Source: Xanthostigma xanthostigma (lineage: Eukaryota; Arthropoda; Insecta; Raphidioptera; Raphidiidae). Taken from it: a stretch of DNA of 64,000 bases. The stretch lies in the NCBI GenBank assembly GCA_963575645.1, contig OY754467.1, positions 35,337,108 through 35,401,107 on the forward strand, given 5' to 3'. Both the position numbers and the translations under genes were made by a program. How positions within the stretch are numbered: position 1 is the first letter of the stretch; the number at the start of each line of letters is the position of its first letter. The notes below the pieces were generated by a model. That model saw nothing but the letters and a program-made list of their open reading frames with translations, had not been told where the DNA came from and did not search any database. Shown here piece by piece: positions 1 through 12,449 of the stretch.

Positions 1-61
1 ACTAGGACCTAAAGGAAGACAATAAAAACAGTCAAAAGAGATGATAACGTGGTCATTTGGA

Positions 62-526
62 ATTTTTTGTTTGTTTATAAATTTAACAAAGGAAAAAGAG
101 TTTTTTACAAAACAGTAATCTTTTATAAAAGCTGGTTTTAGAAGGTCACAAATATATTTAGATAGTTTTTCAGTGGGTGACTGATTACAGGACACAATAG
201 GTCTAAGTGGGCAACCTTCCTTATGGTACTTTGGTAGGAAATATATTTTTGGAGCTAAACTGTTATTAGTTTTAAAACTAATAACAGTTTATATTGAAAT
301 ATATTTTTGGAGCTAAACTGTTATTAGTTTAGCTTCAAAAATATATTTCCTACCAAAGTACCATAAGGAAGGTTGCCCACTTAGATCTATTGTGTCCTGT
401 AATCAGTCACCCACTGAAAAACTATCTAAATATATTTGTGACCTTCTAATACCAGCTTTTATAAAAGATGACCGTTTTGTAAAAAACTCTTTTTCCTTTG
501 TTAAATTTATAAACAATAAAAACAGT
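62..526. mobile_element. Penelope-like element RT fragment in foldback (inverted dimer) arrangement
   Basis: Two arms of about 195 bp (62-256 and 331-526) are near-perfect inverted copies around a 74-bp centre that is itself palindromic. The right arm, read on the plus strand from 350, is open and encodes LPKYHKEGCPLRSIVS followed by SPTEKLSKYICDLL and a KNSFSFVKFI segment. This order (LPK-HK-PLR-IVS, then SPT-LSKYI, then NSF-FV) matches the fingers/palm region of Penelope-like reverse transcriptases. Only about 60 residues are present, without the catalytic DD, so it is a dead fragment. Inverted partial copies are a known feature of Penelope insertions. The RT assignment is from motif memory, not a search. 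Confidence 0.7.
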
Positions 527-1095
527 GACCGGAATATAAGTGAAAATCGATTGATAATCACGAAATAATTAAAGGTGTCATCTCACATTTGAAGGTCTGC
601 TCCCAATCTCATCTATCTATCTACTCATCTAAGGCTGTTCGAAAGTGCAAACAGGAAGATATAATATAAAAATCAGACGAATTATTACAATTTTAAAACG
701 TGCAGTACGTATCTGTGCGCCGCAGTTAAATAATTTCTTAGATTAACAAACCAAGAACCACAGATCGCAATGCAGTTGTGGAAAGCGCAATGAAATGAAA
801 GAAAAGAAGATAGAGATAGGCTGCGGTCCGGTGCAATATCCTATTTACATGATTGCTGTTGTTTGTTTTTCCGGATTTCTTGACTCGTACCGGCGCCTCC
901 TGACCGTCTTATCTCGATCCCGCGGGAGACTCTGCCAATTACTTTAATGCAAACAGATACGAGACGTGATTCCGTGAGAGATTCCATTCCTTAAACATCA
1001 GTCTGGCCAAACATTAATGCAAGACGTGTTTTTATTTAAATTAATATATTCACCTATACACTTGCTTTGGGAAGGTATTAGCTTCACATTCCATT
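527..1095. other. Gene-free spacer
   Basis: No credible coding sequence or RNA gene is visible. A slightly GC-richer patch lies around 700-960, but short ORFs here have no recognisable motif. Confidence 0.5.
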
Positions 1096-1503
1096 TAATA
1101 ATAATAATGCGTTTAACGTCTATTTCTCGACTTGATGTCAGAACAGACGCCATTTGCACCATTACTATTTTCCATCTATTACACTTCTCGTTATTTCCTA
1201 CATTTTTAAACTTCCACTTAATCAATAGCAATGGGCTAATGGAGGAATTTTAGGACATTAGGATAAAGTAGGCAAATTTTGAGAATAAAAGTTTGACTAG
1301 TAACCGGCCTTGGCCTTGAATAAAGAACCATCTCGATATTTATCTGGAATTATTGAGGGAAACAATGGCCGGTACAGGAATTACCGTTTCTCGGCGAGAG
1401 ACAGCAGGAAAAAGTCCCAGCCACATCTGCCCCCACCAGGAATCGAACCCGGTACCTCCCGAATGCGAGTGTAGTGCTCTCACCACTACTCCGCCCCGCT
1501 CGG
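1096..1503 (-). mobile_element. tRNA-derived SINE, full-length copy (family S1)
   Basis: Read on the minus strand, the tRNA-like head has an internal promoter B box GGGTTCGATTCC and an A-box-like stretch TAGTGGTGAGAGC. A conserved body (TTTTTCCTGCTG, CTCGCCGAGAAACGG) and a 3' end in (TTA)n follow at 1096-1108. The same body occurs at 2098-2292, 3293-3675 and 8669-9046, so this is an interspersed RNA polymerase III-type SINE family. The short ORF across the head is not a gene. Confidence 0.85.
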
Positions 1504-2097
1504 TCAAATTCTTTTTATACTTACTACAATAACTTTTATTATACATCAAACCTCTATTGCCGAGCGTCTATAATTCACAATAAATCAATCGGCACAATGT
1601 AATCCATCGAAGACAATATAATCAGATAGGATATTTTTATTTTTTACATTTAAAAATGTATACCTATGGACAAACTTCTGTGGTGAATTTTTCTGTCTTA
1701 GTGTGGCTTATATATGAATCTTTGTATAATAAAACGCGTGTCCACCTACTAATGTTTCCAAATATTTTATACCAGTGCTTCTCAAAATGGCAAAACCAGT
1801 GAGGGTAATGTTTTTGTCGCACTGTTTGAATTTTATTTTTTACATGTAACTTAAAATCAATTTTAGCAGTGTGAATAAAAAAAAATATTAAATTAAAAAA
1901 TACTGAGAGATGCTGGGAGGCTGAAAATTTGGGATAATACGTCTATTTTGTGAAAAAAACCCAAAAAAAAAATATTAAAAAAAAATTTGGTCGGAAAATT
2001 TAAAAAACTATTATGGATCTCAACAACAGCGCCACCTACTAGGTCTACTATAGCTAAGAAAATTTTTTTTTATCAAAATCAGTCAAGCCGCTTAGGA
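1504..2097. repeat. AT-rich spacer with a fragment of interspersed family Y
   Basis: About 1790-2085 (minus sense) shares the TTTTCCGACCAAATTTTT and GGTAGGTGGCGCTG-type segments with 57915-58140. No coding potential is seen. Confidence 0.4.
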
Positions 2098-2292
2098 AGA
2101 TATTTATCTGGAATTATTAAGGGAAACCATGGGAAATCTCAACAAGATGGCCATTGGCCGGTGTAGAAATTACCGTTTCTCGGCGAGACGCAGCAGGAAA
2201 AAGTCCCAGCCACATCTGTCCCCGCCGGAATTCGAACCCGGTACCTCCCGAATGCGAATCTAGTGCTCTCACCGCTACGCCACCCCGCTCGG
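2098..2292 (-). mobile_element. tRNA-derived SINE, truncated copy (family S1)
   Basis: This copy holds the tRNA-like head (B box GGGTTCGAATTCC variant) and the first part of the body but ends before the (TTA)n tail, so it is 3'-truncated relative to the copy at 3293. Confidence 0.8.
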
Positions 2293-3277
2293 TAAAATGA
2301 CTTTTATTATAACGTGATGTTTTCGGAAGACACATCGTAGATTTGTCCTTGCTTATCCCAGTTTGGAAAGCACTGGTAAAGTAACAATTGATTCATTAAT
2401 ATTAGGTATCGTGGGTTCATAATCGCATTATGATAAAAGCATTCATCCGTTGCTTGATAACGTGTTATTTTTATTGGACGACATTAAAAGCATCGGCATT
2501 AGCTCCATAGCCCTATTACAGATATTAGAGATACAAAACATTACAGGCTTACAGCACAGCTTACACATGTATGTAATATTGTAGCAACTAATACAGCTAT
2601 CAAACTCTCCGACAGCTACGTTGGCCGGCCGTGAAATAAGACCATTAAATGCTGGAGTATCTCATTGGCGTAGAAAAATGTTGACCACAAAAAAAAATCT
2701 AAGTACTCCAATCCCGTGCAGCATAACATACCTTGTCCGAAAGCGTTGCATTAAAGCAACTTAAAAATTCCTTAAATTAAAGAAAAACGAAATGACATCC
2801 TCATCTTCTTTTAAAGTTGATTATAAAAATTATAGGATGTGTCGTCCAGTTTAGAAACTTAACCAATTACTATCTTTACGTTCTAGAATGTGGAAGATTA
2901 ATTAAATAATCAATCTCTATTTGGATAACAACTCGCTGACGACGATAGTCAAAGGTCCTGTCGATTTTGAACGTGTTTTGAAATTTGAGTTTCAAACCAG
3001 TTCTGGTTCTGTTAGAAAATATGGAGCTGACGTGAAATTAGTTTCAAACTGGTCTTGTGCGATCGTGATTGCAAATCGAAAAGGAATTGCAGTTGCATAG
3101 TAGCATGCTGCGATTTTTTTCTGCAATGTAAGAGCAACCATCTTTTCCGATTCAGATTCAGTTGCGCTCGTATGCGAACAGAGAACTATAATCGATTGCA
3201 AATCGTTTGCACAACAGTTGCACATTGGACTTGCTGGATCATACATAACTTAGGTTATGGAAGAAGAATGTCTAAGG
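2293..3277. other. Gene-free spacer
   Basis: AT-rich. The overlapping short ORFs around 2990-3315 on both strands have no recognisable domain and I see no splice or promoter context. Confidence 0.5.
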
Positions 3278-3292
3278 TTAATTCTATTAAAA

Positions 3293-3675
3293 AAGCAGTG
3301 CAGTATAGTGGTTAGAGCACTAGACTCGCATTCAGGAGGTACTAGGTTCGAATCCCGGTGGAGGCAGATGTGACTGAGACTTTTTCCTGCTGCTTCTCGC
3401 CGAGAAACGGTAATTTTTTGTATCGGCCATCTTGTTGAGGTTTTCCATGGTTTCCCACAATAATTCCAGAAAAATATCGGTATGTTTCCTTATTCAAGGC
3501 CATGACCGATTACCTGTCGAACTCCTATGCCTACCTTATCCTTATGTCCCACAATTCCTTCATTCGCCCATTGCTATCAACTAGTTGAAGTTGAAAAAAT
3601 GTAGAAAATAACGGGAATGGTGTCTGTTATGACAAAGTCGAGAAACGGACGTTACAAGCATTATTATTATTATTA
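3293..3675 (+). mobile_element. tRNA-derived SINE, complete copy with 15-bp target duplication (family S1)
   Basis: The element starts with a tRNA-like head. An A-box-like TAGTGGTTAGAGC and B box GGTTCGAATCCC are visible. It runs through the shared body and ends in (ATT)n. A perfect 15-bp target-site duplication, TTAATTCTATTAAAA, lies at 3278-3292 and 3676-3690. A TSD of this length is what LINE-mediated target-primed insertion gives, so this copy defines the family ends: 383 bp including tail. Confidence 0.9.
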
Positions 3676-3690
3676 TTAATTCTATTAAAA

Positions 3691-5226
3691 ATTACAATCA
3701 CATGAAAATAAAATTTACTAATTCAAGATTTGAATTTTATGAATTGACCTAACCAGTTAGATGTGCTGTCAATGCTTACGACGCTCATTTATCATAAGAT
3801 ACAGGTACGTGTCATATATTTGGTTTGTTTCATAATTCGTTACGATTCACCATTTATTGGGGAATGATGAGTAATTCATGCGCATAAAAATGCATAAGGA
3901 ATCAGCTTAATGAAAAATAAAAAAGAAAACGTTTCAGTTTTCCTCGTTAACGTACGCCACTGTACATATTTTATAACATTTACTCTGGCGCCCTCTCAAG
4001 ACAAGACCGGTGAGTACATAAGGCATCGCTGTTGGTGGTGAGTCTTCAGTTGTTTTAAAACGAAAGATACTCAAACAATTGATATCAACTATCCGTAAGT
4101 GTTTGATCTTGCCAATTATAACTAAATGTAGATAAAATGCAATCTTAAATGAAAAATATTGTCCTGACATATTAAATACAAGCATACTATAGTCGGATAG
4201 AAGGGCACATGCAGCACACATCTCACACAGTGTATAGTATACTAGTATACGCGAGCGCTCACACAAGGGATAGATGTTTCATATCAAAGATACATTTGAA
4301 AAGAGCACTGTTTCGTCAAAATTCATTTTTTTTTCGAAAATGGGAACATATTTAGATTTCAATAAAACTGGACATATTGACATTTACAATTTTATAGATA
4401 CTGACACTGTTGTTAAATTTTTGCGCAAAATACTTTTAAGTAATACATGAAGAAAATATTTGAAGTTATTAGCTAATCATAAACTGTTTAATAACCGCTG
4501 TATTTATCCTTAAATACCTCTCTTTAAAATGTAAACATTGACAGTGAAAGCAGCGTGGCCTTCGTGTCCACTGTAAAGATTCGAACCCGTGCTTTGTGTC
4601 AATGCATTCATCCAGGCACTAAGGAAATAGAAATCACAGAAGGTGTTTGGTGGCCATTCCTTATTTGGTTACAAGTTTTGTTGATTATTTTTTAGTCAAG
4701 AGTGAATAAGCAATAAGTAAGCACTAAATTAACACTTGGAAGTCTGACATAACTTATAAGTCATTCATTTGTTCGTTTGGACTTCTCACCTATCTTTTAT
4801 TATTATTGATTGGTAATGAAAGAAAGCCAATTGGAACTTCTAATATTCGTTATTAATTTGGGTAATTTTTTTCCATTCAACGCAACAGTACTTTATTGAT
4901 ATAAGTAATAATAGTGTCTTCAGAAAAGCTATTATATTTATTATCATATCAAGCAGATGATGAAATCGAATGCATTGTGTATTTTAAAATGGTTGAATCG
5001 TAAAAATTAATTCATGTAATTTAATTCTAATTGGTTATACGAAATTATATTAAGCTTGGTTTACAGTATGGTTGTGTTACTATTGATCTGACTTCAATGA
5101 AGCACACATATTTGCATAATTGCATTCTGATATTTTTTAGGAAATAAAAAGTTTATACTAAAATTGCTAGGAAAAAAATTGCAAGGTAAAAAAAAATTTT
5201 AATGATGGGAATAAATGCATTTTAAA
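3691..5226. other. Gene-free spacer
   Basis: No coding region is supported. A B-box-like GGGTTCGAATC on the minus strand near 4570-4590 hints at a decayed tRNA-derived sequence but the rest of the cloverleaf is not convincing. Confidence 0.45.
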
Positions 5227-5230
5227 TTAA

Positions 5231-5680
5231 ATCCGCTGCACACGAGGCTAGATTTGCCACTAGATTCCTTGCTAGATTTCACTACTAGTTTTCTAGCGCT
5301 GGTTTTCTTAATCGCTATTATGTGCTCGCTTCACACGAGACATCTTTACAAACTTGCTCTGAAGGTAGCGGTGCGCGCGCAGTGATAGAACGGTAACAAA
5401 AGTGGATGTTTATTGTCTCTGAACAGAACACACACTATGGCATAGTGTTTATTTGTGAGCGTTTGTTCATGTCGCCCACGTAATAAGATACTGCTTCCTG
5501 ATTGGTTCTTGCTCATACCTAGCAGCGGATTTAGCAAGAAAAATAGCCCCAGTTTTAATTTTAAAAACTATCTTGTGAGCTAGCAGGCGAGCCCGCAGTT
5601 ACGTCATTTCCAGCTTCGTATCCAGCCTACCGGCCAGCAGAAGTTCAAGCAGTGTTTCTATAGCCTCGTGTGGAGCGGCC
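5231..5680. mobile_element. TTAA-target MITE (family T1), copy 1
   Basis: Terminal inverted repeats CCGCTGCACACGAGGCTA and CCGCTCCACACGAGGCTA (the latter on the other strand) sit two bases inside flanking TTAA duplications at 5227-5230 and 5681-5684. TTAA targets are typical of piggyBac and Kolobok transposases. No transposase is encoded in the 450 bp. A homologous copy lies at 35838-36725. Confidence 0.8.
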
Positions 5681-6488
5681 TTAATGTGAGCTAAATTTAT
5701 TCCACGCTAAATTTATTCCACACTAAATAAGTATTAATCTCGTTTTAGTCGTAAAAAAATTACACAAAAAGTTAAAAATAAAACCATAATTCACAATTCT
5801 TAAATCCATTAAAATTTGTGTCTATATACGAAAAACACAATGGCACTATTGGTTCTGTTTTTTGTCCCGTGATGTTTATCTCGGTAAATGTAAACACTAT
5901 AATGGGCATGGCGGTAATGTCGTTAGCAGATAACAATCGCAGACCGTCTCCCATGGGGGCGAAGCACTGCAGAACACAGATTTGTGGAAAACAATGAGGT
6001 TTCCCGTCTGCCGACTTGGCGACTGCTGCGACCGTTTTAGCGTAAAAAGATCGTAAACTCGAGATACAAAAACTTGGCAGGTATAAAGGATCAAAGGACT
6101 CCTTTCCGTTTACTGTTTTACACAAATTCTCGTTATAACCACAAAATTTTAAAATCATCTATTTTTATGTCATTTTTTTGTGTCGGCTGTTGATCAATTC
6201 ATTATTTTAAATTATCGTTATTATTTATGACTTGCTCATTTTGTCACTTTTGCGAAAAAATTAAAGTGTGTGAATTTGACAAATAGGAAATTAAATACAG
6301 TGTATTTAAATTTATATTTCTATGTAGCGGAATTGAAGAGACAGGGTATTTTATTGCGTTATAAAGAGTTTTCCGTTAAGCGGAGAGTAAAAGAAAACAG
6401 TATAATTTTACGAACAAGTGATTTTAATTTTGACTGAATTAAGTGAAAAAAATTTATATAACAAAGTTATGATCTGTTAATTTTGTTT

Positions 6489-6816
6489 ATTCAACACGCG
6501 TGAGTAATATATAATTTCGGGGCCCTGCTAAATTCGGGAGAAATAATAAATTACTTCATGTTGAAATTGACGCGTAGAGTGCGAATAATGAGCAGAAACT
6601 GTACGATAATATATTACTGCACAGTTTCTGTACCAATAGGAACGCGGTAGCGATTTGTATATATGAAAACAGCATCGCAATTCAGCGAAAGTCAGAGCCA
6701 TCTTGTGTGCATCGGGGGCGGTGGGTACGTCAATCAATGAAGTGATTTATTATTTCTCCCTCTTTTATCACTTATCAGGGCCCCGATTACATATTATTAC
6801 TCATGCTAGTTGAATA
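6489..6816. mobile_element. MITE with about 42-bp TIRs (family M1), copy 1
   Basis: The left end begins ATTCAACACGCGTGAGTAAT and reaches CGGGGCCCTG. The right end is its inverted counterpart, ending CATGCTAGTTGAAT. The copy at 60463-60786 has the same ends. It is inserted in the Tigger-like remnant. Confidence 0.75.
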
Positions 6817-6824
6817 AAGTTGTA

Positions 6825-6951
6825 TGTGCGACTATTGATCGAAGGAGAATATTCCACTCATGTGTTACCGCACTCGCTACGCTCGTGCGACAAATTTCAC
6901 GCTCATGGAATCTTCTCCTTCTCTCACTAGTCGCACAATATACTATTGTTT
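6825..6951. repeat. Short hairpin unit next to MITE M1
   Basis: Inverted arms TGTGCGACTATTGATCGAAG and TGTGCGACTAGTGAGAGAAG (other strand) enclose a GC-richer loop containing GCACTCGCTACGCTCGTGC. The same unit sits beside the second M1 copy (60318-60447), so hairpin and MITE travel together. Confidence 0.65.
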
Positions 6952-7176
6952 TTCTTTTTACATTTTTTTTACAGCAACCAAATGAACACATTTCTAAGAA
7001 TCCCATTGTTGGGGTCTAAATAATGACTTATTGTCTCGCTATTGAGAGTGGTTGTTACGCTATATAGAGTGTTTCAATATATATGCAACAGTGTAAACCA
7101 AACAAAAATTAGCCATTTCTACGTTTTAAGGGGTTTTTCGTTAAATAGAAGTTCGCTATATAGAGTTTTCACTGTA

Positions 7177-7990
7177 TGTTATTTTTGTGCAGAAGCCAAT
7201 ATTATAGTTTAAACAGGAATAGTTTGGAGGTTCATCAAGGGGGATGTGCTCAACTATTCCGGCACGGTAACATAACTGTGTCCACCGTGAACATAACAGT
7301 GAACAGTATCCATCGTGGACTGGTTTATTAGGCAACCGGGCCCAAGCTTTTTTTAATTCCAGTTTAACATATATAGGTACTTAATTTAGGCAACTTGTCC
7401 GCTAATAGATTGCTTAAAAAAATAATGTATCCGGAGGCTTTCATACTGCATAAGTCAGACGTTATCAGCCAAATTATTTCTTTAGTAATTTTTAGGAAAT
7501 TTATATTGTTTTTTTTTCTGTTAATCTGGCATTGCAATATAATTTAATATGAAGAAGAGCTCTCTTACTATTGAATTAGGAATACAAAATTACAATTTTT
7601 AATTTTAGAGCATCTATTATTATTTCTTGAATGAACTCATCCCTCGACATAATAATATAAGTACCTGATACTTACACATTTATATCGTAACTAATAACTT
7701 AGGCACTTAGAGAAATGAATCTTTTTAAGTAAGCATTTTAGGACGAAGCACACGTACAGTACTGGACAAAAGAAATTTTATTATATTTTCAACTAAAAAT
7801 ATTAATCAAAAATATTCCATTGAACAAGCTATAATGCAATAAATTTGATTTTATAAAAATTATAATCAATTTTTAAACAGAACTTATTTTATTTTTAAAA
7901 CAAATGAACGCGTGTACGCGCGTTAGAAGTTATACTTCTTTGGCCTAATTAAAAGCTAATTTTAAATTTGCATACAAATATAATAATAAA
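7177..7990. other. Gene-free spacer
   Basis: AT-rich, with no repeat family or coding region that I can support. Confidence 0.45.
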
Positions 7991-8283
7991 AGGACTGGTG
8001 CGTTTATACAGCACAACTTGAGAACTCTCGCATAAAACATGGTACGACAACTAGAATACCAGATATAGCCACGAGTTACAATACAGTTCAGTATTCCATC
8101 TGAACTCATTGCAATTACAGGAAAACTGATCGCGACGTTTGTCGATGTATTGGGACAAGTTATCCAACGGCTAAGTGAGAAAATTTTCGAGACTCGATCC
8201 CCATGATGGACGAACCATTTACATACCAACAAGTTTGTACGGAAGCCTCGTGCGTGAGTCCGACTCGCACTTGGCCGGTTTTA
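7991..8283 (-). repeat. Fragment of interspersed family X (5' end, minus sense)
   Basis: On the minus strand it starts AAAACCGGCCAAGTGCGAGT and continues into sequence also present at 62711-63010. The plus-strand copy at 27111 has the same start (CCGGTCAAGTGTGAGTCGG). This end motif is common in insect genomes. The mechanism class is not clear to me. Confidence 0.6.
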
Positions 8284-8668
8284 ATATCAAACTTGTCGGA
8301 CATATTCTTTTGCTTGATAGTGTACACTGTATACCCAAAGCTCTTGATTAATCACAATAACAGGTCATATGATAAGACAACATGGAAACTGACTTTAGAG
8401 ACGATTACAATACCATCGGATGTTAACCCTGTGAAGTGTTTTAAACGTTTAAACTAATCAATCTCCCGTGAGTTATTATGATTCCTTACTACAACTGTAT
8501 TACACTTGGTTCCTTATCCTGCGATGTCTACATAAACGGAGCGGACCACACAACACCAGAACAACACTAAAGTTATGTTGGACAAACTGCATTCCACTTG
8601 CTGTACTTTCCACTCGTCGCCACTACAAAGCCAATCATACTCCCAACCATACAATAATATTACAAAAA

Positions 8669-9046
8669 TGATTAATAATAACAGATGCCATTCGCACCAT
8701 TACTATTTTCCATCTATCCCACTTCCAGTTATTTTCTACATTTTTCAACTTCCACTTAATTAATAGCAATGGGCGAATGAAGGAATTTAGGACATTAGGA
8801 TAAGGGAGGCAAATTTTGAGCATAGGAGTTTGACAGGTAATCGGCCATGGCCTTGAATAAGGCATCGTCTCGATATTTATCTGGAATTATTGAGGGAAAC
8901 CATGGAAAATCTCAATAAGATGGCTTTCTCGGCGAGAGGCAGCAGGAAAAAGTCCCAGCCACATCTGTCCCCGCCGGAATTCGAACCCGTTACCTCCCGA
9001 ATGCGAATCTAGTGCTCTCACCAATACGCCACCGAGCTGGGTTTCA
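8669..9046 (-). mobile_element. tRNA-derived SINE, copy 4 (family S1)
   Basis: Head with B box GGTTCGAATTCC on the minus strand, shared body and an (ATT)n-type tail at 8669-8677. Relative to the other copies, about 25 bp are missing between the TTTCTCGGCGAGA motif and the CCATCTT motif. Confidence 0.8.
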
Positions 9047-9224
9047 TTATACTTTCAAATTAGAGCTTATAATATCCTCTCCAAATTAGTTTGAGAGATT
9101 TTCAGGACTTTGAGAATTTTTAAAGTTGAATTTTAAATTTACGACCAAATGTTTAGCATTTTTCAGCTTTATACTTAAACATAATATACCGTAATTTATA
9201 TCTGAGGAAGTTCCAAGCAGGCGG

Positions 9225-9355
9225 CCGAAATCTATATAAAATTCCGGTGTCGTGTTCGTATACCTAATTCTTTTCGTCCTAAACGGCTTAACCGATTTCG
9301 ATTTTTTTTTTGTACTTATTGGGTCACCTGAATGGTTCTTAGCTATAAGCGTTGC
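9225..9355 (+). repeat. Fragment of interspersed family Y
   Basis: Shares CCTAAACGGCTT, TTTTTTTTGTACTTAT and GAATGGTTCTTAGCTATA with 57915-58025. It is non-coding. Confidence 0.5.
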
Positions 9356-9867
9356 TAATGAAATTAAAGGCTTTAAAGAGTGTTGCAACAGATTGATTAC
9401 TGACAATTATTAAGTGCCCGATAAACAGTTTCTTAGATTTGTTCCATTTATCAATAATAATCACCTTATCAATATCTTCGATCTTGTATACGTTTCACAA
9501 TCATGTTTCCACATTAGCGATTTATCCCAAAGATAAGAACGTGACAAAGTACATACGACAAAATCAATAAAGCTGATCAAGTGAACTGGATCAGTTGATA
9601 TTTCTGACATACACATTTCATTGTTACTGATAACAATCATTACAAGAATTATTTATGTTTATTAATACTAATGCGCAACTTGCAACAATCACAATTGGTT
9701 ATTTATATTTACGTTCGGTGATTAGAAATGCATAGAAAATTAGTTGACAAGGAGGTCGCGTCTTTTTATGACGTTAACAGAATTAGTCACAGTCTAACAA
9801 CTTTTGTAAATTTCATGTGATCCGTTGCTTGAGATTTAAGTTTAATTCCTTTCAAATGGCAACTTAT

Positions 9868-10975
9868 GCTGGGTTGCAGAAAGGATTGTCAAAAAATTTG
9901 ATTTGACAATGACCTTAGATTGTGATTATGTATTTACAGTTTCCATACATCACGAGCAGTCTAATGTCGTATTCAAACTCTCTGTCATCTAGAACATTAG
10001 ATTGTACTCACACAAAAACAACTGATTGTTTTACATAAATATTGTGAAAAATAATTTAGAGTGATGATGATCCTGTTTAAATATTAGAAGACTAGTGTGA
10101 CCTGTGCGAATTATTCGCACTAAATAAGTATAATAATTATCACGTTACAAAATTATTTTTTAAATATGATTGCAGGTATTCAATTCGTTTCTAATTTTGC
10201 ACACTGCTTATAACGTTCTTCTTTTTGTTGTATTACAATATGAAGCTCAGATGACAGATCGAAGAAATATTTTACTAAAATTGTCATATAGAGGCGCAAG
10301 TAGCAAAAGCGTTGAGCTAAGCCGACAGATGGCATCATGCAGCATTGCTGTGACGTTGTTCAGCGTTGCTCGCTGTTTCAAAATTAAAGCCGTTAGATGG
10401 CAGACGTTGTTCAGCGTTGCTGTATTTTAATTAATTTACAAAAACAAAAGCAATAATAAATTTTTTAGTTGTCGATGTCAGTAGAGCAAGCAATTATCTG
10501 TAAAATGATATATAATTTATGTGGAGAAATTGTGAGATTTTTTCTAAAAAGGGAGGCAAACATCTTTAACCTTAGCGTATTAATATATATGATTAAAAAA
10601 TTTAACCTGGTGGTATAGGATCAATGAACTTAGCAAATACTGAAGATTTTTTTATTGCATAAAGTTTGCCGAAACGTCAGACAATAAAATGCAATAAAAA
10701 AACCTTCAGTTTTTGCAAAGTTCATTGATCCTATGCCACCAGGTTACATCCTTTAATCTTCTAATAAAAAAATATTGCTTTTAAAGCAAAATTTTTTAAA
10801 CACATGCAGGTATATTGTATACAAAGTTTGAGAAAAATATCGATTCAGTCGATCAATTATTTTTAGAAAAGGGTCGATTTAAAATTCAACTATGCTCTGC
10901 ATACGGAAAAATATGTGTTCAATATCTAAAGTCATTGTCAAATCAGATTTTTTGACAATCCTCTCTGCAACCCGG
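9868..10975. mobile_element. Non-autonomous DNA element with about 55-bp TIRs (family M2), copy 1
   Basis: The left end reads GGGTTGCAGAAAGGATTGTC and continues TGATTTGACAATGACCTTAGA. The right end is the inverted version, ending TTTGACAATCCTCTCTGCAA. A second copy with the same ends lies at 41754-43010. The interior has no transposase motif. A nested palindrome occupies 10604-10745. Confidence 0.75.
10604..10745. repeat. Palindrome nested in element M2
   Basis: Arms beginning AACCTGGTGGTATAGGATCA (left) and its inverted partner ending at 10745 pair over about 55 bp. The loop side contains CTGAAGA followed by CCGAAACGTC, resembling the hammerhead-like core seen at 36420 but without a clear stem II. 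Confidence 0.65.
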
Positions 10976-11597
10976 AATTAGTCTTTTTTATGCAATAAAA
11001 TGATTGCCCATTATGTTATGTTAATTTGATTTATCCTTTTAAATTTACTGTTTTCGTTAATAGATAAAACTACTTTTAACACCAAAAAAAGATTTAAATA
11101 TGAATGGAAATATATAAATTTTTTTATAATAGATTCTCCCCCGTAAATGTCCGCCTGTCTGTTAATATCTTTATCGCGTCTTACAAACACCATTATTAGC
11201 CTGTCCATAACAGAATTGTGTCATTTTATAATACCTATTCAGTATTCACTGTTTACCAAACAAGTAAGTCAAGGGTGAAGTTAGTTCTATTAAACTGTCA
11301 GATAAATTATCATAGAGTTTAAGCGATGTGTACCATTAAAAAAAACACGCCTGCCCAATACTCTGTAATAATACAGCGTGTCCAAGTAAATTCAAGATTG
11401 CCATGTAAAATAAACTATTTCCCCAACCTACGATTTAGTCCAGTAAAATGCGGTAGTTGGGTAGTTTTGAGTTTTTGATGAGATCGGAATCTTGAGTATT
11501 GGTGTACAGGTTCAACACAAACAACAGATAAAAAATCACAAATACCTGATATATTTTGTACAGGCAGCCGTTCTTTTCTGACGGTTTTACCTACTCA

Positions 11598-11966
11598 TCT
11601 ATAAATATAAAAATCTCGTGTCATAACTTTGGATGCGGTAATCTTCGAAATCACTGAACAGATTTCAATAACATTTTGTAAATTTGTCTTGATTGGTGCA
11701 ACTTACACTATAGGATAGTTTTCATTAAAATATTTTGTACAAATTTACGGTGTTTTGTGAAAAAAACTGTTTTAGTAACATGCAGCAGCATCTCATAGAA
11801 TTTACCCAAAGCTATTAGTCCAGAAGCAAACAAATAAAAAACCGGTTTTGGTACCAAATAGCAACATCTGATAGAATTCGCTTGAAACTAATAGTTCAGA
11901 CGCAAATCTGGTAAAATTTGCTCAAAGCTATTAGTTCAGAAATACAGTTTGCAGAACTATATCGCA
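11598..11966 (+). mobile_element. Helitron-like fragment (family H1), 3'-truncated
   Basis: Starts A|TCTATAAATATAAAAATC and matches 21312-21661 through CTGTTTTAGTAACATG and the repeated CAAAGCTATTAGTTCAGA blocks, but lacks the CTAGT end. Confidence 0.6.
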
Positions 11967-12449
11967 CAAATCGACAGGAAAGAGAAGACCATAAACATAA
12001 ACTTAATTATTTTGAAAAGTATTCGATGGTGATTTTATGTAGCTCTTATTATAGTAGTTATGGATTGGTCTTTACGAGATCATTGATGACTCTTAATGAG
12101 AAAAGACCGATGGACGCTGTATCTTGTCTCACCTTTTGAATCATCCTGTACATTCCAGCACCTGTATGTACCATGATGATATCTAATACATATGTCTAAC
12201 ATGCATTATGTATATACGTTTTGATATTATAATGTATGTACAGTAGTTATTATTATTATATATCCCGCTGGTCACGCAATCGGCCGAGAGGGAGTTGAAA
12301 CCGGCGGACCCCCGACGGCAACCCCTTCGCTATCGTGGTCTAGTTTATGGTACCTGGCACACGGTAATACGTGCGTTACCTGTGCATGGTTAAATTTCAC
12401 CTATCGACTGCCAAAATCACACGCTCAAATCCACAAACGAACGAATTGC
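11967..12449. other. Gene-free spacer
   Basis: Contains a short GC-rich patch (about 12260-12340) with no recognised function. Confidence 0.4.

Larger units (their letters stand above)
6298..7174. mobile_element. Tigger/pogo-like DNA transposon remnant carrying a nested MITE
   Basis: Ends CAGTGTATTTAAATTT and, on the other strand, CAGTGAAAACTCTATATAGC lie between TA dinucleotides (6296-6297 and 7175-7176). Internal pieces such as CCGTTAAGCGGAGAG are shared with the other Tigger-like copies in the window (15312, 31661, 47567). The middle is interrupted by the palindromic elements listed at 6489-6816 and 6825-6951. No transposase reading frame survives. Confidence 0.6.

Noticed and set aside
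4551..4620. tRNA-like B box on the minus strand
   Set aside because: Only the B box fits and no cloverleaf can be drawn.
5772..6158. 128-residue minus-strand ORF
   Set aside because: No domain, overlapping ORF in another frame, no splice or promoter context. Probably chance.
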